Part shown: piece by piece, positions 33,282-40,406 of the stretch
Layout of the letters: the number at the start of each line of letters is the position of its first letter
Position numbering within the stretch: the first letter of the stretch is position 1
From: Streptomyces sp. ISL-100
Lineage (GTDB): Bacteria; Actinomycetota; Actinomycetes; Streptomycetales; Streptomycetaceae
Length of the DNA: 64,000 nucleotides
Assembly (NCBI RefSeq): GCF_018614615.1
Contig: NZ_JAGGOK010000041.1
Location: 168,211 to 232,210, forward strand
Direction: 5' to 3'
Made by a program: the position numbers and the translations under genes
Notes under the pieces: model-generated
Told to the model about the DNA's origin: nothing
The model's input: only the letters and a program-made list of their open reading frames with translations
Databases searched by the model: none

Positions 33282-34337
33282 GTGGACGTGCAGAAGAAGC
33301 TCGACGAGATCGTCGAAGCGGTGGGCAGCGCCCGGTCCATGCCCATGTCGGCCTCGTGCGTGGTCAACCGCGCCGATCTGCTCTCGATGCTCGAAGAGGT
33401 ACGCCAGGCCCTGCCCGGCTCCCTCGCGCAGGCCCAGGAGCTGATCGGCGGTCACGCGCAGATGGCCGAGCAGGCCCGCCAGGAGGCCGAGCGGATCATC
33501 GAGTCCGCGCACGCCCAGCGCGGTTCGCTCATCTCGGACACCGAGATCGCGCGTCGCTCCCAGGAGGAGGCGGACCGCATCCTCAGCGAGGCCCGCCGGG
33601 ACGCCGAGGAGATCCGCGCCGAGGCCGACGAGTACGTCGACTCCAAGCTCGCGAACTTCGAAGTCGTCCTCACCAAGACCCTCGGCTCCGTCGACCGCGG
33701 CCGCGAGAAGCTGCTCGGCCGTGGCCCCGGCCTCGACGGGCAGGGTTATGAGGACCCCGACTTCGCGGAAGCCCCGGAGCGCAGCCACGACCCGGAGACC
33801 CTGCGCCAGAGGGCGGACGAGTACGTCGACACCAAGCTCGGCGCATTCGAGGCCGTGCTCTCCAAGACCCTCGAAGCGGTCGGCCGCGGCCGGCAGAAGC
33901 TGCATGGACGCGTCGCCTCGGACGAGCTCGGGGCGCACATGGTGGCCCAGGACGAGGCCGGAGCGCAGCGCAGCAGCGACGCGGACTTCCTCGCCGACCT
34001 GGCGGAGCCGCAGGCCGCACTCCCGGTGCCAGGGCAGCCGCAGATCCCCGCGCAGCAGTCGTACGACCCGTACGCGTACCAGCAGCCGCAACAGGAGCAG
34101 GACCCTTACGCGTACCAGCAGCCACAGGACCCGTACGCCGCCCAGCAGCCGGATCCGTACGCCTACCAGCAGCAGGATCCCTACGCGTACCAGCAGCAGG
34201 GCTACGACCAGGGACAGGGCTACGGCCAGCAGCCGCAGCACGTCCCTCAGCAGCAGGCAGCCCTCGACGAGACCAGCCTGTTCGACACGAGCATGATCGA
34301 CCTCGATCAGCTGCGGGAGTACGAGCAAGGGCGCTAG
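33282..34337 (+). CDS. SepIVA/DivIVA-like coiled-coil protein with Tyr/Gln-rich repeat tail
   Basis: 351 residues. The first 65 (DEIVEAVGSARSMPMSASC, then CVVNRADLLSMLEEVRQALPG) match the start of mycobacterial SepIVA, which stands in the same rnc-mutM-smc neighbourhood and acts in cell division and envelope growth. Coiled coil follows (about 75-130), with a tandem pair of EADEYVDSKLANFEVVLTKT and RADEYVDTKLGAFEAVLSKT. The tail (about 245-335) is disordered and built of DPYAYQQP-type repeats, and it ends in an acidic DLDQLREYEQ. GTG start at 33282. Role in Streptomyces inferred from homology. Confidence 0.82.
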   Translation: MDVQKKLDEIVEAVGSARSMPMSASCVVNRADLLSMLEEVRQALPGSLAQAQELIGGHAQMAEQARQEAERIIESAHAQRGSLISDTEIARRSQEEADRILSEARRDAEEIRAEADEYVDSKLANFEVVLTKTLGSVDRGREKLLGRGPGLDGQGYEDPDFAEAPERSHDPETLRQRADEYVDTKLGAFEAVLSKTLEAVGRGRQKLHGRVASDELGAHMVAQDEAGAQRSSDADFLADLAEPQAALPVPGQPQIPAQQSYDPYAYQQPQQEQDPYAYQQPQDPYAAQQPDPYAYQQQDPYAYQQQGYDQGQGYGQQPQHVPQQQAALDETSLFDTSMIDLDQLREYEQGR

Positions 34338-34391
34338 GGCCGATTGGGCCCTGAGCGAAGCGTCAAGTATCCTGGCACTTCGGTCGCGCGT

Positions 34392-35117
34392 ATGCCCGCG
34401 ATCACGGCTGCCCGCTTCGCGTTCCGCGACGGCGACACGGCGGCCCACCACAGCGAACCGAAAGCAGGAAGACCCCTGAACGCCCACCTCGACCACCGCA
34501 ACCCCCTCGTGTTCGACACACACGAGCTGGGCCGGCGTCCCGGTGCGCTCCAGCGGCTGACCCGCTCGGTAGCGGCCCCCAAGAACTTCGGTATCGAAGG
34601 GGTCGTCGGTGTGCCGGAGGGCGCGCCGGTGAATCTCAGGCTCCGCCTCGAATCCGTCATGGAAGGGGTGCTTGTCACAGGCACCGCCCGTGCGACGGCC
34701 AAGGGGGAGTGCGTAAGGTGTCTGGAGCCGCTGGAGCTGGACGTTGCAGCGGACTTCCAGGAGATGTTCTCGTACCCTGCCGCCGATGACCGGGGCCGCC
34801 ACAAGGCGGAACCGGCCGACGACGACGAGGACGACGAGGACAGGCTCTATCTCGAGGACGGCCTGTTCGACCTCGAGTCCGTGCTGCGTGATGCGGTAGT
34901 GCTCGCACTGCCGATGCAGCCGGTGTGCCGGGAGGACTGTCCCGGCCTGTGCCCGCAGTGCGGGGTCAGGCTGGACGAGAATCCTGGGCACGATCATGAC
35001 GCCGTCGACATTCGATGGGCGGCACTGCAAGGACTCGCCGGGACCAACCAGGACGGCGAGAAGGACAACATTGGCGACGCCGCCGAGTCGGGCGTCGACG
35101 AGAAGCAGGAGAAGTAG
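34392..35117 (+). CDS. DUF177/YceD family protein (23S rRNA accumulation type)
   Basis: Conserved protein preceding rpmF in most bacteria, needed for ribosomal RNA or large-subunit accumulation in other species. Core: HLDHRNPLVFDTHELGRRPG, GECVRCLEPLEL, an acidic linker, and a zinc-like pair CREDCPGLCPQCG. The start is uncertain. ATG 34392 gives 241 residues. Conservation begins only near HLDHRNPL, and a CTG at 34476 lies 5 nt after AGGAAG, so CTG may be the true start (213 residues). Its stop is 2 nt before rpmF. Confidence 0.85.
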   Translation: MPAITAARFAFRDGDTAAHHSEPKAGRPLNAHLDHRNPLVFDTHELGRRPGALQRLTRSVAAPKNFGIEGVVGVPEGAPVNLRLRLESVMEGVLVTGTARATAKGECVRCLEPLELDVAADFQEMFSYPAADDRGRHKAEPADDDEDDEDRLYLEDGLFDLESVLRDAVVLALPMQPVCREDCPGLCPQCGVRLDENPGHDHDAVDIRWAALQGLAGTNQDGEKDNIGDAAESGVDEKQEK

Positions 35118-35119
35118 CC

Positions 35120-35293
35120 GTGGCTGTTCCGAAGCGGAAGATGTCGCGCAGCAACACGCGCCACCGCCGGTCGCAGTGGAAGGCTGCGGTCCCCACCCTG
35201 GTTTCGTGTGAGCGTTGCCAGGAGCCGAAGCTCCAGCACATCGCGTGCCCGAGCTGCGGCACGTACAACAAGCGCCAGGTCCTCGAGGTCTGA
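35120..35293 (+). CDS. rpmF: 50S ribosomal protein L32 (zinc-binding form)
   Basis: 57-residue bL32 (AVPKRKMSRSNTRHRRSQWK) with both cysteine pairs, CERC and CPSC, so zinc-binding. GTG start 2 nt after the DUF177 stop, with AGGAG in the end of that gene. Operon DUF177-rpmF-rnc. Confidence 0.97.
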   Translation: MAVPKRKMSRSNTRHRRSQWKAAVPTLVSCERCQEPKLQHIACPSCGTYNKRQVLEV

Positions 35294-35300
35294 GCGGCTG

Positions 35301-36152
35301 GTGAGAGGCACTGTGTCTAGCCCCAAGAAGGCGGATGACGCCAAGGCGGACTACGCCGGCAAGCCGGCGGAAAACACAGCCTCGTCCCACACGCTTCTGG
35401 AAGGGCGGCTCGGCTATCAGCTCGAGTCCGCCCTTCTGGTGCGTGCGCTGACCCACCGTTCGTACGCGTACGAGAACGGCGGTCTGCCCACCAACGAGCG
35501 CCTCGAGTTCCTCGGGGATTCCGTGCTCGGCCTGGTGGTCACGGACACGCTGTACCGGACCCACCCCGATCTGCCGGAAGGCCAACTGGCCAAACTGCGG
35601 GCCGCGGTGGTCAACTCTCGTGCACTCGCGGAGGTGGGCCGCGGCCTCGAACTCGGCTCCTTCATCCGGCTGGGCCGGGGCGAAGAGGGCACGGGTGGCA
35701 GGGACAAGGCATCCATCCTGGCCGACACCCTTGAAGCGGTGATCGGCGCGGTCTATCTCGACCAGGGTCTCGGAGCCGCATCAGAACTGGTGCACCGGCT
35801 CTTCGATCCGCTGATCGAGAAGTCTTCGAGCCTCGGTGCGGGCCTGGACTGGAAAACCAGCCTCCAGGAACTGACCGCGAGCGAGGGTCTCGGCGTACCC
35901 GAGTACCTCGTTTCGGAGACCGGTCCCGACCACGAGAAGACCTTCACTGCTGCTGCCCGCGTCGGTGGTGTCTCGTACGGCACCGGCACCGGCCGCAGCA
36001 AGAAGGAAGCGGAACAGCAGGCGGCGGAGTCCGCGTGGCGCGCGATCCGCGCGGCCGCGGACGAGCGCGCGGCGGCCGAGGCCACGGCCGCGGCGACGCC
36101 CGTGCGGGACACGGCCGACGACGCGACGCCGTCGGCCCAGGCCACCGCCTGA
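35301..36152 (+). CDS. rnc: Ribonuclease III
   Basis: 283-residue RNase III (AbsB in S. coelicolor), cutting double-stranded RNA, processing rRNA, and controlling antibiotic genes globally. The signature ERLEFLGDSVLGLVV carries the catalytic Glu and Asp, and DKASILADTLEAVIGAVYLD carries the second metal ligands. A C-terminal dsRNA-binding domain is followed by an Ala-rich tail. GTG at 35301 (VRGTVSSPKKA) lies 7 nt after the rpmF stop. An 18-bp perfect hairpin lies just downstream. Confidence 0.97.
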   Translation: MRGTVSSPKKADDAKADYAGKPAENTASSHTLLEGRLGYQLESALLVRALTHRSYAYENGGLPTNERLEFLGDSVLGLVVTDTLYRTHPDLPEGQLAKLRAAVVNSRALAEVGRGLELGSFIRLGRGEEGTGGRDKASILADTLEAVIGAVYLDQGLGAASELVHRLFDPLIEKSSSLGAGLDWKTSLQELTASEGLGVPEYLVSETGPDHEKTFTAAARVGGVSYGTGTGRSKKEAEQQAAESAWRAIRAAADERAAAEATAAATPVRDTADDATPSAQATA

Positions 36153-36169
36153 GTCACGCGAGCACTGCC

Positions 36170-36208
36170 CTCTGTGCCCCCTGCCGGATTCCGGCAGGGG
36201 GCACAGAG
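36170..36208 (+). terminator. 18-bp perfect hairpin between rnc and mutM
   Basis: Arms 36170-36187 (CTCTGTGCCCCCTGCCGG) and 36191-36208 are exact complements around a 3-nt loop. The base lies 13 nt before the mutM GTG, so it would cover or neighbour the mutM ribosome site. It may be a terminator, an attenuator, or an RNase III substrate in the rnc transcript. Confidence 0.75.
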
Positions 36209-36221
36209 GTATGCTGCATCC

Positions 36222-37091
36222 GTGCCTGAGCTGCCCGAAGTCGAAGTCGTACGACGCGGGTTGGAGCGCTGGGTCACCGGCCGCACCGTCTCCGAGGTGC
36301 AGGTGCTGCACCCCCGGGCGGTACGCCGCCACCTCGCCGGCGGTGAGGATTTCGCCGTACGCCTCAAGGGGCACCGCATCGGGGCCGCGCGCCGCCGCGG
36401 CAAGTACCTCTGGCTGCCGCTCGAAGACACCGCGGGCTCCGTCCTCGGCCACCTCGGGATGAGCGGCCAGCTGCTCGTACAGCCGGAATCCGCGCCCGAC
36501 GAGAAGCACCTGCGCATCCGCGTCCGCTTCGACGACGATTTCCGTACGGAGCTGCGCTTCGTCGACCAGCGCACCTTCGGCGGACTCTCGCTGCACGACA
36601 ATTCCCCCGACGGGCTCCCCGACGTCATCGCGCACATCGCGCGCGATCCCCTGGACCCGGCCTTCGACGACGCCGCGTTCTGTACGGCGCTGCGCCTGCG
36701 CCGTACGACCGTCAAGCGCGCCCTGCTCGACCAGTCACTGATCAGCGGCGTCGGCAACATTTACGCGGACGAGGCGCTCTGGCGCGCGCGGCTGCACTAC
36801 GAGCGCCCCACCTCCACCCTCACGCGCCCCCGCGCGGCCGAGCTCCTCGGCCATGCGCGGGACGTCATGTACGCCGCGCTCGCAGTCGGCGGCACCAGCT
36901 TCGACAGCCTGTACGTGAATGTGAACGGCGAATCGGGCTACTTCGAGCGGTCCCTGGACGCGTACGGGCGTGAGGACGAACCGTGCCGCCGCTGCGGGAC
37001 GGCGATGCGCCGACGCCCCTGGATGAACCGCTCCAGCTACTTCTGCCCGCGCTGTCAGCGCCCTCCCGTCTCCCGCCGCCGCCCTCAATAG
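36222..37091 (+). CDS. mutM: Formamidopyrimidine-DNA glycosylase
   Basis: 289-residue Fpg/MutM that removes oxidised purines. PELPEVEVVRRGL gives the catalytic N-terminal Pro and Glu. H2TH region: LLDQSLISGVGNIYADEALWRA. C-terminal zinc finger: CRRCGTAM...YFCPRCQ. The GTG at 36222 lies just past the rnc hairpin. It converges with the HxlR gene, 4 bp between stops. Confidence 0.96.
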   Translation: MPELPEVEVVRRGLERWVTGRTVSEVQVLHPRAVRRHLAGGEDFAVRLKGHRIGAARRRGKYLWLPLEDTAGSVLGHLGMSGQLLVQPESAPDEKHLRIRVRFDDDFRTELRFVDQRTFGGLSLHDNSPDGLPDVIAHIARDPLDPAFDDAAFCTALRLRRTTVKRALLDQSLISGVGNIYADEALWRARLHYERPTSTLTRPRAAELLGHARDVMYAALAVGGTSFDSLYVNVNGESGYFERSLDAYGREDEPCRRCGTAMRRRPWMNRSSYFCPRCQRPPVSRRRPQ

Positions 37092-37095
37092 AGCG

Positions 37096-37515
37096 CTACG
37101 CGCGCCCCTCTCGATCGCCACGCTTCTCGTCGTAACGCTCGCGCGCCGTAAGCACCTCCGGCATGCGTCCCTCGACCAGGTCGATCAAAGCCAGCAGCCG
37201 TTCCGCGACGTCCTGCCCCAGCGGCGTCAGCTCGTAGTCGACGCGCGGCGGGTTGGTCGGCTGCGCCTGCCTGCTGACGAGCCCGTCCCGCTCCAGCGCG
37301 TGCAGCGTCTGGGACAGCATCTTCTCGCTGACGCCCTCGACCCGGCGGCGCAGCTCATTGAAGCGGAGGGTGCCGCCCTCCTGCAGCGCGCCGATCGTCA
37401 GGCTGCCCCAGCGTCCCGTCACATCCTCCAGCGTGCCGCGCGAGGGGCACTGGCGGGAGAACACGTCGAAGGCGGAGTCGGAGTCGCCACAGGTCTGCTG
37501 CGCGTTGCTGTCCAT
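37096..37515 (-). CDS. HxlR-family transcriptional regulator
   Basis: 139-residue winged-HTH regulator. Family marks: CPSRGTLEDVTGRWGSL, RFNELRRRVEGVSEKMLSQTLHALERDGLVSR. Cysteines near the N-terminus (about residues 9 and 23) might sense redox or electrophiles, as in related HxlR proteins. It is divergent from the quinone-reductase-like gene and separated by an intergenic inverted repeat, so that gene is its likely target. Confidence 0.92.
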   Translation of the reverse strand: MDSNAQQTCGDSDSAFDVFSRQCPSRGTLEDVTGRWGSLTIGALQEGGTLRFNELRRRVEGVSEKMLSQTLHALERDGLVSRQAQPTNPPRVDYELTPLGQDVAERLLALIDLVEGRMPEVLTARERYDEKRGDREGRA

Positions 37516-37537
37516 ACAGCAAGCATACTCCGGCGCA

Positions 37538-37575
37538 GCGCTAACTCATGGCTTGCGCTTTCTAAAAGTTAGTGC
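37538..37575. promoter_or_regulatory. Inverted repeat between HxlR gene and flavoprotein gene
   Basis: GCGCTAACT (37538-37546) and AGTTAGTGC (37567-37575) match with one mismatch, 20 nt apart, in a locally AT-rich spacer. Likely operator of the HxlR regulator. No binding data. Confidence 0.6.
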
Positions 37576-37629
37576 TTTTCTTCTGTCATCAGTCACCGAG
37601 CAGAAGCACCGACGAGGAGACCGTCAGCC

Positions 37630-38232
37630 ATGACCACCCCCGCTGTTCCGCCCGTAGTCTCGATCGCCTACCACTCCGGCTATGGCCACACCGCCGTCGT
37701 CGCCGAGGCCGTCCGCGCCGGAGCGGCCGACGCCGGAGCCACCGTTCATGTCATCAAGGTCGACGAGATCAGTGACGAGCAGTGGGAGCTGCTCGACGCC
37801 TCCGACGCGATCGTCTTCGGCTCGCCCACCTACATGGGGACCGCGTCGGGCGCCTTCCACCAGTTCGCCGAGGATTCCTCGAAGCGCTGGTTCACGGACA
37901 CCTGGCACAACAAGCTGGCAGCGGGATTCACCAACTCCGCCTCCAAGAGCGGCGACAAGCTGCACACCCTGCAGTTCTTCCAGACCCTCGCCGCCCAGCA
38001 CGCCATGCACTGGGTGAGCCTGGGCCTCAAGCCCGGCTGGAACTCCACCGAGGGTTCCGAGAACGACCTCAACCGCCTCGGCTTCTTCTCGGGCGCCGGC
38101 GCTCAGACCAACTCGGACGAGGGGCCCGACGGCGTACACAAGGCGGACATCGCGACCGCCGAGCACCTCGGTCGCCGCATCGCGGAAACCGCCAAGGTCT
38201 TCGCGGCGGGCCGGGAAGCCGTCGCCGCCTGA
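37630..38232 (+). CDS. WrbA-like NAD(P)H:quinone oxidoreductase / flavodoxin-fold protein
   Basis: 200-residue FMN-binding flavodoxin-fold protein. The phosphate loop is SGYGHTAVVAEAV, and the second FMN loop is FGSPTYMGTASGAFHQF. Probably a two-electron quinone reductase protecting against quinones and electrophiles. ATG 37630 after GAGGAGA. Divergent HxlR neighbour suggests induction by stress. Confidence 0.9.
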   Translation: MTTPAVPPVVSIAYHSGYGHTAVVAEAVRAGAADAGATVHVIKVDEISDEQWELLDASDAIVFGSPTYMGTASGAFHQFAEDSSKRWFTDTWHNKLAAGFTNSASKSGDKLHTLQFFQTLAAQHAMHWVSLGLKPGWNSTEGSENDLNRLGFFSGAGAQTNSDEGPDGVHKADIATAEHLGRRIAETAKVFAAGREAVAA

Positions 38233-38254
38233 CCTCCCGGTACGGAAGGGAGGG

Positions 38255-39190
38255 TCAGAAGCCGAAGTTCTGCGTCCACCAGGGGCCGCCGGGGCCCATG
38301 TGCACGCCGACGCCCAGGGTCTTGAAGTCGCAGTTCAGTATGTTCGCCCGGTGGCCCTCGCTGTTCATCCAGGCGTCCATCACCGCCTGGGCGTCGGCCT
38401 GGCCGCGGGCGATGTTCTCGCCGCCCAGGCCGCTGATGCCCACCTTTTCGGCGCGGTCCCAGGGGGTCGCCCCGTCCGGGTCGGTGTGATCGAAGAAGCC
38501 GCGGGCGGCCATGTCCTGGCTGAAGTCCTCGGCCAGCGTGGCCAGGGGGCCGTCGGCCCGGACCGGGGCGCAGCCGACCGTCGCCCGCTCCTGGTTCACC
38601 AGGGCTACGACGGTGGCCTCGGCGGTGGCTTCGCTGCCGGTGCCGTTGCCGTCGCCGAGGCCGGGGATCCTGGCCGGGGGAGTGGGCACGACGCGATCGG
38701 GCTTCGGGCTCTGGCTCTGCTCGGGCGCGGCCGGCTTCTTTGGGCGGCTGTCCGGGGCGGCCGTCTTGCGCTCGGAAGGCTTCGCCGACGGCTCGGCGGA
38801 CGGCTTCTTGGAGGGCTGCGTGGGCTTCGGCTTGGGCGAAGGGGACTTCGAGGGAGCCTGCGCACGCCCGGTTTCCTCGGCGGCCGGCGTCGTCGCCCGG
38901 TCCGTGGGCTCCGCCGAGCTGCCGCCCTGCGTCTGGAGTTCGGGCGGACCTTCGGTGCGTATCCGGTCGGCCGAGCCGCCGCTGAAGGAGTAGTTCTCCC
39001 CACCGGGCAGCAGCCCGGAGGCGACCGCCACGGCACCCATGGCCACGGCGGCGGAGACGCCGAGGAGCCCGGTGCGTACGGGCGCGGCCCGCTTCTTCCG
39101 GCGGCGCGCACCACCCTGATACCGGCCTGCCGGGGCGTCCGCCTGGTCTGCTGCTACGGGTCCGGCGGCGGAGCGACGATGGCGTCCCAT
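38255..39190 (-). CDS. Membrane-anchored CAP/SCP-domain protein
   Basis: 311 residues. Basic N-terminus (MGRHRRSA), one membrane anchor or signal (LLGVSAAVAMGAVAVASGLL, about 42-61), then a long Ser/Pro/Lys stalk (about 95-190) and a C-terminal CAP domain. Conserved CAP residues are seen in FFDHTDPDG, GGENIARG and NSEGHRANILN. CAP proteins are extracytoplasmic; their bacterial role is mostly unknown. The ATG at 39190 lies 8 nt after GGAAGG; a TTG at 39208 is less likely. Confidence 0.92.
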   Translation of the reverse strand: MGRHRRSAAGPVAADQADAPAGRYQGGARRRKKRAAPVRTGLLGVSAAVAMGAVAVASGLLPGGENYSFSGGSADRIRTEGPPELQTQGGSSAEPTDRATTPAAEETGRAQAPSKSPSPKPKPTQPSKKPSAEPSAKPSERKTAAPDSRPKKPAAPEQSQSPKPDRVVPTPPARIPGLGDGNGTGSEATAEATVVALVNQERATVGCAPVRADGPLATLAEDFSQDMAARGFFDHTDPDGATPWDRAEKVGISGLGGENIARGQADAQAVMDAWMNSEGHRANILNCDFKTLGVGVHMGPGGPWWTQNFGF

Positions 39191-39337
39191 CTGCTGTGCC
39201 TTCCTCAATGCTTACTCGACGTGGTCAACGTCAATGCGCCTCACCCGAATGGGTGAGGCCTCATTTCGTCGGGACTGTACGCCATGACGCGTGGGGGCGA
39301 AGTGCCTCGTGAGCAATTGGCCAGTTAGCGTGCAGTC

Positions 39338-39619
39338 ATGAACGAAGATGTGCGGCTCACCGCCTGGGTACGCGGTCGAGTACAGGGAGTGGGCTTCCGC
39401 TGGTTCACCAGGGCAAACGCTTTGGAAATCGGCGGCATCGCCGGCTTCGCCGTCAACCTGGACGACGGCCGGGTGCAGGTCGTGGCGGAGGGACCGCGTG
39501 AGAATTGCCACCGTCTGCTGGAATGGCTGCGCTCGGCCGACACTCCCGGGAGCGTCGACGGAGTGACAGAGATCTGGGGCACACCGCGCGGTGGTTATGC
39601 GGGCTTCGAGATCAGATGA
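39338..39619 (+). CDS. acyP: Acylphosphatase
   Basis: 93-residue acylphosphatase, hydrolysing carboxyl-phosphate bonds. The phosphate loop GRVQGVGFRWFT holds the catalytic Arg, and GFAVNLDDGRVQVVAEG holds the catalytic Asn. ATG at 39338, divergent from the CAP gene. Full family length. Confidence 0.96.
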   Translation: MNEDVRLTAWVRGRVQGVGFRWFTRANALEIGGIAGFAVNLDDGRVQVVAEGPRENCHRLLEWLRSADTPGSVDGVTEIWGTPRGGYAGFEIR

Positions 39620-39988
39620 TCAATCAGGCGCGAGGGCGCCTTCGGCGCATTCCGCAGGTGCCCGTGGCAGGGGCGTGGGACAGAAACGACCTGGTGGTTG
39701 CCAAGAAACGCCTGTCGTGGAAAGCTGCCGACTACGGATGATCTCTACGCCCCCAGGGCCCCGCAGAAGAGGCGGCACCGCGCATTCCGCGGCTGCTCGC
39801 ACCCGGGCTGCCCAGCGATACGGGGCGTGATCGTGTTGACCGTCAAACTTTTTGGTGAGACTCTGGAAGCCCCGCGCACCTTAGCTGTTTGGCATTGAGA
39901 ACAACAGAGATGACAAGCACCGCGGGTGCGATTCCCTCACGACCCACCACCGCTTCGGTCGGTCACTCAGTGTGGAGGACCATCCATC
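39620..39988. other. Intergenic region after acyP, no gene seen
   Basis: About 370 bp. It contains a TTGACC -35-like box at 39836-39841 with only a poor -10 after it, in an AT-richer patch. It presumably carries the promoter of the small coiled-coil gene. Short frames here lack coding bias. Confidence 0.4.
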
Positions 39989-40204
39989 ATGGCAAAGGCG
40001 CTTCTCGGTTACGTCGGCGGCTCCGACCCGCGACTCCTCGCCGAGATGCGACGGCTTCAGCAGCGCGTCCAGGATCTTGAGTCCGAGCTCAACCGGATTC
40101 AGTCCGAGAACGACGCGCTCAGCGCCGCCGCTCACCACCGCGGAGATTCGCTGCTCGACAGCATCGACATCGACGTACCCCAGGCGGAGCCTGCGCTCAC
40201 CTGA
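39989..40204 (+). CDS. Small conserved coiled-coil protein
   Basis: 71 residues (MAKALLGYVGGSDPRLLAEMRRLQQ) with a coiled coil at about 15-50 (LQQRVQDLESELNRIQSEND) and an acidic end. Unknown function. Conserved upstream of smc in Streptomyces as I recall. ATG 39989 after GGAGG at 11 nt. Followed by a classic intrinsic terminator. Confidence 0.85.
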   Translation: MAKALLGYVGGSDPRLLAEMRRLQQRVQDLESELNRIQSENDALSAAAHHRGDSLLDSIDIDVPQAEPALT

Positions 40205-40289
40205 CACGGTTCGTAGGAGAATCCGAGCCCGTCAGCTGTCCGTATCAGCCGCTTGAGATCTGCATCAAGATCTACCAGCAAGACATTGC

Positions 40290-40318
40290 AAGGGACGCTT
40301 CGGCGTCCCTTCTTTTTT
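40290..40318 (+). terminator. Intrinsic terminator with T-tract before smc
   Basis: AAGGGACGC-TTCG-GCGTCCCTT followed by CTTTTTTG. It is the only textbook terminator with a T-run in the window, which is rare for this GC content. It separates the small coiled-coil gene from smc. Confidence 0.92.
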
Positions 40319-40406
40319 GCGCCCCGTATGTAGACCTCTTCCCTTACCGTCTGATGTGCCCTGCACCTTCAGAGGTGAAACCGGCGGTGAAAGGTAGAGT
40401 GCGGCG

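Noticed and set aside
34075..34250. Short repeats as a non-coding satellite
   Set aside because: They are codons for DPYAYQQ repeats in a continuous frame with proper start and stop.
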